This document shows positions 34,696 through 43,100 of a DNA stretch of 64,000 bases, in pieces. The notes under the pieces are model-generated. The model was not told the origin of the DNA, searched no databases, and worked only from the letters and a program-made list of their open reading frames with translations. The first letter of the stretch is position 1; each line of letters begins with the position of its first letter. The stretch covers positions 148,692-212,691 of the forward strand of contig JADFDM010000009.1 in assembly GCA_018262795.1 (NCBI GenBank), in the 5' to 3' direction. This stretch comes from Sphingobacteriales bacterium (lineage in GTDB: Bacteria > Bacteroidota > Bacteroidia > Chitinophagales > LD1). The position numbers and the translations under genes were made by a program.

Positions 34696-35508
34696 ATGAA
34701 GAAGCAGGCAAGTCTTATGCTGTGTTTGTTATTGACCATAGGCGGGTATGCACAAAAGGGTTTTCATCTTGGTGTTTCGGGAACGTTTAGCAGCACCTGG
34801 ATTCTGAATCAGAATAATTATGGTACGCTGGAGCCTTTCAAGCAGAGTTATGTGAAGCAAAGTGAAATGGATTACTTAGCTACTTGGGGTGGCAATGCCG
34901 GGGTAGTGTTGGGATATAACTTTACCAACAACTTAGGATTGCAGGCTGAAGTGCAATACAATGTGACCGGGCAGAAGTATAAGGACAATTTTGAAGGGCC
35001 GGCTATAGTTCCGGTGGACACGGGCATGTTGTCGTTGGGTAGCGCTACGGAACGGGTGGAGGTAACGCGGGTGATTAAACTGAGCTACCTTCAAATTCCG
35101 TTGATGTTTAAAGTGATAACAAAGAAAGGCAAGAAAGTAAAGTTCTTTTTCTGTATCGGTCCGCAGATAGGGTTTAGAACTGCCGCATCGGAACAAGTGA
35201 AACTGGAGGAAATTCCTTATGACCGTTTAGCGCTTCCACCTTCTGAAAAATTTAAAACGGTGGACATCGGCTTGGCGATGCAGTTAGGCGTAGTGGTGTT
35301 TGCTACCGATTATTTATTTGTTGATATTGGCTTAAGTACCTACGGAGGTTTGAATGACTTGAACGGAAAAAAACTGAAGGCGTTAGATTGGTATAGCAAG
35401 AATGATGTGGCCTATCAGAAGAGTTACAACTTCAGAGCCGGCTTAATGGCCGGGGTGCATTACCTCTTTGGGGTGCAAAAGAGAAAAGAAATCTATCTGC
35501 AGTATTGA
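34696..35508 (+). CDS. PorT-like outer-membrane beta-barrel protein
   Basis: 270 residues with a signal peptide (MKKQASLMLCLLLTIGGYAQ) and alternating beta-strands: GGNAGVVLGYNFTNNLGLQAEVQYNVTGQKY, LSYLQIPLMFKVITKKGKKVKFFFCIGPQIGFR and a C-terminal YNFRAGLMAGVHYLFGV strand. This is the usual 8-stranded porin/PorT family pattern of Bacteroidota. No lipobox. The exact role is unknown; PorT itself is a T9SS component but the family is broad. Confidence 0.88.
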   Translation: MKKQASLMLCLLLTIGGYAQKGFHLGVSGTFSSTWILNQNNYGTLEPFKQSYVKQSEMDYLATWGGNAGVVLGYNFTNNLGLQAEVQYNVTGQKYKDNFEGPAIVPVDTGMLSLGSATERVEVTRVIKLSYLQIPLMFKVITKKGKKVKFFFCIGPQIGFRTAASEQVKLEEIPYDRLALPPSEKFKTVDIGLAMQLGVVVFATDYLFVDIGLSTYGGLNDLNGKKLKALDWYSKNDVAYQKSYNFRAGLMAGVHYLFGVQKRKEIYLQY

Positions 35509-35530
35509 ATCTCGGTAACAGCGTACTCGC

Positions 35531-37348
35531 TTATTCAATGGGATCCAGCGGTATTCCTCTGCGCTCCATTCTTCTGGCGCGGATGAGTTCCTGACGGATA
35601 TACCAAGCTCGCCTATAGAACGGAAAGTGGCTCAATTCTTCCTCTGTAAAATCAGGAGGGATGGCATCGTGCGGAATCTTTCTTTCTTCTTTTGGCTTTA
35701 GCAACTGCTTGGCCAACTCATCAAATTTGGTTTGGATGGCGGCCAGTGTCCATTCGCCAAAAACAGTATGCCCCCCTTCATAAATCTGCGCCTGATATTC
35801 TTCATAAGTGGTGATGTAGCCGGAATAGCTATTGGCGTAAGGCGATAAGATGATGCGCTTTACCCCTCGCTGCGAAAGTGTTTCTAACAAAGAACTGCGG
35901 AGACGCTTTCCGGCAGTGGTGGTTATTTCAAAGGAAAATGCAGCAATGGCCACATCGCCTAAAATGATTAATTGAAGTGGAAGAATTTTAGGAGTCCACG
36001 GTTTTTTTTGAAACCCCACTTTTTTATAGAAGTACTTAATAGTGGCAATGACTGGGTCGCCCCAGCCGGGTACCGGAAGCCGATCTATATGTTTGGTACC
36101 AAATACCCGTCTGGCATTCGTCTCTATCATAATGTCTTTTTTACCTTGCGCTGCGTATTTTCGTTTAATTATCTTTTTGTATTCTTCACTCGAAAAGTTC
36201 GTTCTGAATTTTTCAACGTATTTCACTCCTTTGGAAAGAATTGAAAGCAGCTTGCCGGCTATGAGGTGCATGCCCGGCCCATCTATCATAGTGCCGGTAA
36301 AAAAGGCGATGCCTAATGCAGCCGGACCGGTTCGTGCATCCTTTCTGCCATTTGCAAAGCGAGGGTCGCAGGTGACATCGCTAAAGTTCACAAACATTAA
36401 TTCATAATCCATTTCGCCTTCTATCGGAGTCAGGTCAGTTGATTGCGCAATCTCCGTAGCTTTCTCCGATTGCAGTTTGCCATTGAATTTGGCACTTTCA
36501 AAGTCATCAGGATATTTCCCTTCCCATTGTCCTCTTTGGAACGGATACACCGGATGGTAAACAAAACGAGGAGTCACATCTCCGCAAGTGCCCTGTGCAA
36601 AAACGGACAGATAATTTTTCGCTCCTTTTTCTTTAAAGTAATCTTCAGTAAAGGCAGAGGCGTATCCTTTATTGTCGTAGCAAACTTTGTGATTGGTATT
36701 GGGCAAGCTGGTGGGATGCACTCCAAACCAGTTGATAGATCCCATTTCCTCTCCGTCTTCAGCTGTCACTTTCAGCAGAGTCATCTCGCGGTCTAATGCC
36801 AAATGTCGGTTTTCGAAGGTGATTTTTTCTTTCACCTCCGGGTTTAAATTATAGGCTTCGATAGAGCGCTGAAAGGCAACTTCTTTATCGGGCGCAAACA
36901 CCCCGGTACCGATAGAAAGTTTTGCCGGTCTTACATTTTTCTCTGCGCTGACGATGGCCTCAATAATTCCGTCCACTATTTTTCTATAAACCTCTATCAC
37001 AAAACCCGGAATGCTCAAGTTGTATAAGCCATAGTAAGAATAACCTCCGGGGCCGCTATGGGTGTGTTGAGCCGTTAAAATTAAATTGTCCTCATCGTAA
37101 CCGTATTCAGGATGGTGGCGTTCCAACCCTTTCAACACTCCTTTCTTTAGGGCGAGAGTAATAAAACACAGCTCGCAGTTTACGTAGCAAATTTTCTTTC
37201 CACTTTTTGAATCGGCCAGCACGAAAGCGCGCGCTGTTAGTGGGGTCTCTACACTTTCCATGGTATTGTAGTGAATGCCATAGCCCAACATTCCTACTCC
37301 CTTTACAAATGCGGTGATATCTCCTCTGCCGGTTCCTGCTAAATACAT
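35531..37348 (-). CDS. Neutral/alkaline ceramidase-like hydrolase
   Basis: 605 residues. The N-terminal half matches neutral ceramidases: GRGDITAFVKGVGMLGYG, LTAQHTHSGPGGYSYYG (zinc ligand His), INWFGVHPTSLPNTNHKVCYDNKGYASA (second His and conserved loop) and FAQGTCGDVTPRF. Later YSGYITTYEEYQAQIYEGGHTVFG matches the Y-x-TTxEEY..YEG end of the active site. These enzymes hydrolyse ceramide to sphingosine and fatty acid. No signal peptide is visible and a conventional start upstream was not found, so it may act inside the cell. Substrate could be a different N-acyl lipid. Confidence 0.88.
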   Translation of the reverse strand: MYLAGTGRGDITAFVKGVGMLGYGIHYNTMESVETPLTARAFVLADSKSGKKICYVNCELCFITLALKKGVLKGLERHHPEYGYDEDNLILTAQHTHSGPGGYSYYGLYNLSIPGFVIEVYRKIVDGIIEAIVSAEKNVRPAKLSIGTGVFAPDKEVAFQRSIEAYNLNPEVKEKITFENRHLALDREMTLLKVTAEDGEEMGSINWFGVHPTSLPNTNHKVCYDNKGYASAFTEDYFKEKGAKNYLSVFAQGTCGDVTPRFVYHPVYPFQRGQWEGKYPDDFESAKFNGKLQSEKATEIAQSTDLTPIEGEMDYELMFVNFSDVTCDPRFANGRKDARTGPAALGIAFFTGTMIDGPGMHLIAGKLLSILSKGVKYVEKFRTNFSSEEYKKIIKRKYAAQGKKDIMIETNARRVFGTKHIDRLPVPGWGDPVIATIKYFYKKVGFQKKPWTPKILPLQLIILGDVAIAAFSFEITTTAGKRLRSSLLETLSQRGVKRIILSPYANSYSGYITTYEEYQAQIYEGGHTVFGEWTLAAIQTKFDELAKQLLKPKEERKIPHDAIPPDFTEEELSHFPFYRRAWYIRQELIRARRMERRGIPLDPIE

Positions 37349-37457
37349 GCTTGTTTATTTATAAATAAAGGAGAAAAAAAACTCCACTATAAGCGGACGG
37401 TTTAACTGTGAAATTATTGTGAGCAGCAGAAAAAATAGTTACGGGAGGTAGTGGAAA

Positions 37458-38015
37458 CTATTTTTTGGGGAATTTCATTTTGTATTCCACGCTCACTTTC
37501 CCTTTCGAGATATTCTCTAAGCGACTTTTGAGTAAACTTTTTCTTAAAGGTTTTAGATGGTCAATAAAAAGAATGCCTTCGATATGGTCAAATTCATGTT
37601 GCACTACGCGAGCTGTTAGTCCGGTTAATTTTTTTTCTTGGAAATTGAAGTCGCGGTCGTAGTATTGAATCAGCAGCGTCTCTTCCCGATATACGTCTTC
37701 GCGAATACCGGGAATGCTGAGGCAGCCTTCTTCGTAGCCCCATTCATCACCCGATTCATCAATAATTTTTGCATTGATAAACACTTCGCGCAAGCCCTCT
37801 TCTTTATCTTCCTCATCAAACATTTTAGAAGAGTCAATAATGAACAAGCGGATAGATTTATTCACCTGCGGAGCAGCCAAGCCTACTCCTTTCGATTTTT
37901 CCATTGTTTCAAACATGTCGTCAATCAACTGTTGAAGACCGGGGTAGTCCTTTTTGATTTCAGCCCCTGTTCTTCTCAGCACCGGATCGCCATAAGCGAC
38001 TATTGGTAATACCAT
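37458..38015 (-). CDS. def: Peptide deformylase
   Basis: 185 residues. It removes the N-formyl group from nascent proteins. All three motifs are present: GVGLAAPQ (43-50), EEGCLS (C99 region, 95-100) and QHEFDH (139-144), which supply the metal ligands Cys and two His and the catalytic Glu. It has an insert-free, gamma-proteobacterial-like core with a small acidic insertion (FDEEDKEEGL) seen in Bacteroidota. It is downstream of ruvX on the same strand (57 nt). Confidence 0.96.
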   Translation of the reverse strand: MVLPIVAYGDPVLRRTGAEIKKDYPGLQQLIDDMFETMEKSKGVGLAAPQVNKSIRLFIIDSSKMFDEEDKEEGLREVFINAKIIDESGDEWGYEEGCLSIPGIREDVYREETLLIQYYDRDFNFQEKKLTGLTARVVQHEFDHIEGILFIDHLKPLRKSLLKSRLENISKGKVSVEYKMKFPKK

Positions 38016-38072
38016 CTCTCTTTATTTCTTTCCGCGAATTACGAAGTATGAGGTTGAAAATCCAAACACTGT

Positions 38073-38492
38073 TTATTTTCTTTGATTCATTTCAAGATAA
38101 GTTTGAAGAATCAGGTTGGCAGAGATCGCATCAATGTTCCCTTTATTTCTTCTTTCTTTTTTATTTACGCCACTTATTAAAAGTGTTTGGCCGGCAATCT
38201 TTGAAGTATAACTCTCATCAATTTTGTACACCGGCTTATCGGGATATAATCGCTGAAGTTTTGTAATGAATTTATCAATCTCCTTAGCAATGGAGTTCTC
38301 CTGATGCCCGTGGCTAAAAGGATAGCCAACCACAAAAGACTCGACTTCTTCTTTCTTGCAATACGAATCAATGAAAGTGAAAAGATGTTTTGTTTCAGCA
38401 GTCTCTAAGGTGTTGGCAATCATTTGCAGCGGATCCGTTACGGCAATGCCTACTCTTCTCTTTCCATAGTCAAAAGCGAGAATGCGTGCCAT
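38073..38492 (-). CDS. ruvX: Holliday junction resolvase-like / pre-16S rRNA nuclease RuvX (YqgF)
   Basis: 139 residues. RNase H fold: MARILAFDYGKRRVGIAVTDP (first catalytic Asp), FVVGYPFSHGHQENS, VYKIDESYTSKIA (Glu) and KGNIDAISANLILQTYL (second Asp). YqgF is implicated in 16S rRNA 5' maturation; the resolvase role is less established. Its start codon overlaps the upstream DUF1573 gene stop by one base. Confidence 0.93.
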   Translation of the reverse strand: MARILAFDYGKRRVGIAVTDPLQMIANTLETAETKHLFTFIDSYCKKEEVESFVVGYPFSHGHQENSIAKEIDKFITKLQRLYPDKPVYKIDESYTSKIAGQTLLISGVNKKERRNKGNIDAISANLILQTYLEMNQRK

Positions 38493-39064
38493 TAGTCTGC
38501 TTTTGGTATGATGGTGGCCTTAATCACCAACTCTGTGAGCGGTGAGGAGGTATTCGTGGTCACCGAAACCGTTTTCATTTGTTCTCCGCTCTTCCCGGCA
38601 CTGTCAAACTCCACCTCAATTTCTCCGCTTTTACCGGGGGCTATGGCAGATTGAGGCCAGTGAGGAACCGTGCACCCGCAAGAGCCGACTGCCTTTGAAA
38701 TGAGGAGTGGATTTTTCCCGGTGTTGGTAAATCGGAAAGTGGTGCTCGCTTTGTTGCCTTCTTTTATTCTTCCGAAATCGTGCGTTGTTTTTTCAAATTT
38801 CACTTCGGTTAAAGGAGAGGCAGGAGAAGAGTTAGGGGGGAATTGGTCGCCTAAGGGATCTACATTGGGTTTGTCAAAGGGGCTTGCTCCTTCAGGGTTG
38901 GCGATAGAACTATTGTCGGGGCCCGAAGGGGTAATGTTTACCTCTTCGCCTTGTCCGTTAATTAGAGCATCCACCTTCTTTTCTAATTTATAATGCTGAA
39001 CGGTGATGAACCCCAATAAACCAATAATGAATATCAGCAGGCCTATAATTATTTTGTTTCCCAT
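38492..39064 (-). CDS. Membrane-anchored DUF1573 protein
   Basis: 190 residues: an N-terminal membrane anchor (about 4-22), a Pro/Ser/Asn-rich linker (about 40-85) and a DUF1573 domain (about 86-186) with THDFGRIKEGNKASTTFRFTNTGKNPLLI, GSCGCTVPHWP and GEIEVEFDSAGKSGEQMK. DUF1573 is an Ig-like fold common in Bacteroidota periplasmic proteins, of unknown function. The paired cysteines in CGC are conserved. The gene is translationally coupled to ruvX by a 1-nt overlap. A paralogue lies at 50260-50697. Confidence 0.88.
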   Translation of the reverse strand: MGNKIIIGLLIFIIGLLGFITVQHYKLEKKVDALINGQGEEVNITPSGPDNSSIANPEGASPFDKPNVDPLGDQFPPNSSPASPLTEVKFEKTTHDFGRIKEGNKASTTFRFTNTGKNPLLISKAVGSCGCTVPHWPQSAIAPGKSGEIEVEFDSAGKSGEQMKTVSVTTNTSSPLTELVIKATIIPKAD

Positions 39065-39137
39065 AGCAGTTCAATGAAGCGCGAATATAAGCAGCCACTG
39101 CTATTTCGCCAGACAAGCACAGAAGGCTGCCTCAATT

Positions 39138-40139
39138 TTATAAATGATAGCGGGCGAGTGGTTCGATTTGCTGGGTGGTAAATTCCCCTTTTAAAAATTT
39201 AAAATATCCGGTAATGGCAATCATGGCCGCATTGTCGGTGCAGTACTCAAACTTAGGGATGTGTGTGTGCCATCCATTTTTCTTCCCTAAATCTTTCAAC
39301 CTCTTGCGAAGCTCAGAGTTTGCTGAAACTCCACCCGCAAGGGCTATCTCGCGGATATTAAACTGCCGAGCGGCCTTCTCTATTTTCTTTAGTAGAATAT
39401 CTACGATGGTTCTCTGAATAGCGGCAGCTAAATCATGAATATTTTCCTCTATGAACGGAGGGTTCTTCTTTGTTTCCGCTTGTAGAAAATAAAGTACCGA
39501 AGTTTTAAGTCCGCTAAAACTGAAATTGAAATCGGGAATTAGCGGTTCTGCAAAATGAAATTTTTCAGCGTTTCCTTGTTGCGCATATTTATCTAACAAC
39601 GGCCCACCGGGATAAGGAAGACCGAGCAGTTTGGCGGTTTTGTCGAATGCTTCGCCCGCAGCATCATCCAGCGTTTCGCCTATCACCTCCATTTGCAAAA
39701 AATCTTTAACGAGCACTATTTGTGTATGCCCACCCGATACCGTCAGGCACAAAAAAGGAAAGGTGGGATGGTTGTCAATAAAGTGAGCCAGAATGTGCGC
39801 TTGCATGTGATTCACTTCTATCAAAGGAATGTTGAGTGCTAAGGCATAAGATTTTGCAAAACTAAGCCCCACCATCAGGGAGCCGATAAGTCCGGGGCCG
39901 CGTGTAAAAGCCACAGCACTAATTTCCTGCGGATTTATTCCCGACTGTTTGATGGCGCTATCTACCACCGGCACTATGTTTTGCAGGTGAGCGCGCGAGG
40001 CCAGTTCGGGCACCACCCCCCCCCACTGCTCATGCACCTGCTGACCGGCAATCACATTGGCAAGAATTTTGGCATCTTTGCACACTGCGGCAGAGGTATC
40101 GTCACAAGAGGATTCTATAGCAAGAATTGTAATGCTCAT
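39138..40139 (-). CDS. tsaD: tRNA N6-adenosine threonylcarbamoyltransferase
   Basis: 333 residues, an ASKHA-fold enzyme that transfers the threonylcarbamoyl group to A37 of ANN-decoding tRNAs. The start is ILAIESSCDDTSAAV; the metal-binding motif is NHMQAHILAH (two His), with VSGGHTQIVLVKD and ALAGGVSANSELR as ATP-binding segments. Essential in most bacteria. Its gene is divergent from the TamB-like gene. Confidence 0.97.
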   Translation of the reverse strand: MSITILAIESSCDDTSAAVCKDAKILANVIAGQQVHEQWGGVVPELASRAHLQNIVPVVDSAIKQSGINPQEISAVAFTRGPGLIGSLMVGLSFAKSYALALNIPLIEVNHMQAHILAHFIDNHPTFPFLCLTVSGGHTQIVLVKDFLQMEVIGETLDDAAGEAFDKTAKLLGLPYPGGPLLDKYAQQGNAEKFHFAEPLIPDFNFSFSGLKTSVLYFLQAETKKNPPFIEENIHDLAAAIQRTIVDILLKKIEKAARQFNIREIALAGGVSANSELRKRLKDLGKKNGWHTHIPKFEYCTDNAAMIAITGYFKFLKGEFTTQQIEPLARYHL

Positions 40140-40196
40140 GGAGACGAAAATCAGAAATTATTTCATCTTTCCGCGTTGAATAGATAAAACCAAAAA

Positions 40197-43100
40197 TTGG
40201 GGAAACGCATAGCTAAGTGGTCTTTGTTGAGTTTGTTGGTGCTGGCACTGCTGGTTACTGCATTCTTTACTGCACTGCGGTTTCCGACTTTCCAAACTTT
40301 TTTGGCGCAGCGAGCTACCGATATTCTTTCTTCTAAGTTAGACACCAAGGTTTACATTGATAAGGTAAAAATTCAATTCTTCAATCAGGCCGATTTTGTT
40401 GGTTTCTATCTGGAAGATTTGAATCAGGACACTTTGATTTACGCAGGCGACCTTCACTTGAAGTTTAAAGTATTTGACTTACTGAAGAAGAACATCACCA
40501 TTAGTAGCATTACACTCAATCGCGCTCAAGTTCGACTTTTTCGCGATTCAACCGGAGAGCATTTGAATCTGACAGATGTTTTTAAAAAACTGCAAAATCC
40601 GGAGGCGGTTAAAAAAGATACTTCGACATCGGCTCCTTTTGCATGGAAGATTGATTTAGACCAAGTTCAGCTAAGCCAAACCGATTTTCGGTACCGAGAT
40701 GAAAAAGCGCATACCAACATTACTGTATGGGTGCCTACCTGTGATATTGCCACGAAGGATTTTGATTTGAAGAATAACCGGATAGCGTTTCGCTCCATTC
40801 GTATTGATGGAGTGAACGTAGGCATAGAACTCGCGAAACGCGAAAAGCGAACCGATGAGGATACCACCGGAGAGTTCCACTTTTTACCGAAAGGACCGCT
40901 TATCACCTTCGATGAATTCGCGCTTACCAATGCGCGCTTTCACATGACCGATCACAACTCCGATACTATTTTACCGAAAGGGATGGATTTTAAACATTTG
41001 GATATTTCGGGAATTAACCTGCTGGCGGAGAAAGGCGCGGTGGTGACCGATACCATTTTTGCTTCTGTTACAAAGCTCACTGCCATGGATAGAAGTGGCT
41101 TTGCGGTAAAAAATCTTTCCACCGAAGCGCGAGTATCCGTGAACGACATCACGCTCAAAAATCTCGACATTAAAACAAGGGATAGCCACATCACTAATTA
41201 TCTCAGTTTTCGATACGACCATTTTAGAGACTTCAAAGATTTTCTGAACAAAGTAACCATCACTGCCAATTTGCGAAAGTCGGAACTGTCACTCAAAGAC
41301 CTGAATTATTTTGTGCGAAATCTGGAGAAAGTACAACACAATAAACTGGCAATAAGTGGCGAAGTGAGCGGGAAAGTAAATAACCTGCGAGGGAAGAATC
41401 TGGAGGTTAGAACTGCCACTGCTTCCATTTTCAAAGGAGACTTTTTTACGAAAGGGCTACCTAATATTTATGAAACATCGCTGAACCTCCGGGTGGAGAG
41501 ATTGGCCACCACTGCGAATGACTTAAAAAGAATTTACCCGGCTATTAAATTTCCTCCCAACTTGGAAAGATTAGGAGTGATCCACTATTCAGGGTCACTG
41601 GATGGCTTTGTGACTGATTTTGTATCCAACGGGAAAGCGAAAACTGACATCGGCTCTGCTACTACCGACATCAACTTTAAGTATGATAAGAAACGAAACA
41701 AAAGCAGCTACTCCGGCAATCTGGCGCTCAATGATTTTGATCTCGGAAAATATTTCGGAGATGAAAAGGACTTGGGAACCATCTCCATGAATACACAGAT
41801 TAAGGGGGGGGGCTTAACCTTAGAGAGTTTACATGCCGATTTAGTGGGCAACATTTCCAGCATGACTTTGAAGGGATACGAATACAAGGACATTAAAATA
41901 AATGGCTCGGTAGTGCAGAAATCATTTAATGGTAAACTATCGGTTCGCGATCAGTATCTCGATATGGATTTTGATGGCAAAGTGGATTTGACTCAAAAAA
42001 TACCGGAGTTTGATTTCTCTGCCGGCATTCACAAAGCAATACTGCAAAAACTCAATCTTACCAAAACCAACTTCTCTTTTGCCGCGAATGTAAATTCCAA
42101 TTTCAGAGGGAGTAACCTGGAAGATTTGGTAGGAACTATTCGGATAGCTAATGCACAGTTCGTTCGAGATTCTATTGTTGCCTACATCAATTATTTGACC
42201 TTAGATGCCGACTTTATTGAGGGCGGTCAAAAGAAGTTGAAACTTTCTTCAGAGGTGGCCGATGGGGAATTGGTGGGGCACTTCTCGGTAAAGGAATTGC
42301 CCGAAGCGTTGATAAATTTTGCCAAGTACACCTTTACCCGAAACTTTGTGGATACCTCCCACTTGGCTCCGCAGGACTTCACCGTAGATGTGCGAATCTA
42401 TGACCCTCGAAATTTAACCCGAATCATAGTTCCATCCTTTACTCACATAGAGAATACTCGACTCACCGGAGAGTTTAGCAGCATCAATCACCGGCTGCAT
42501 CTCACCGCTTATTCCCCCGATTTTCAAATTGGCAATTTGCATTTTAGGGAGGCTAACATAGATGCGGATGCTGAAAATACCGCCCTTGATTTTACCGCCA
42601 CCTTAGCGAAACTCTACAATGGCGATAGCCTGATGATAGACACCGCTGCATTCACTGCAAAAACGCAGGAGAATGGCGATGTGAAATTCAATATGTTGGC
42701 TACTGATAAGCGGCAGTTTAACTATGGCAACATCACCGCTTATCTCACGCCACTTAGAGGGAAATCTATTCTGCGCATAGATCCTTCTGATGTGAAACTG
42801 GCAAATAACAACTGGCACTTTAATGAAGGGAATAAGATTCAGATAGAGGGGAAAAGAATTACTACGAATGATTTGACATTTAGCAGTGCCGATCAAACCG
42901 TTTACATCAGCAGCTATCTTAAAAATGACACTTCCACCTCTATTAAACTGACCTTGGACAATACCAGCATTTCTGATTTTACCGGAATATTTACCACCAA
43001 GATGCGTCAGTTGCACGGAAACATCAACGGGAAGCTAACGGTGGAGGATGTGTTCTATAAACCTAAAGTATTTGCCGACTTGGTGGTAGATGAATTTAAG

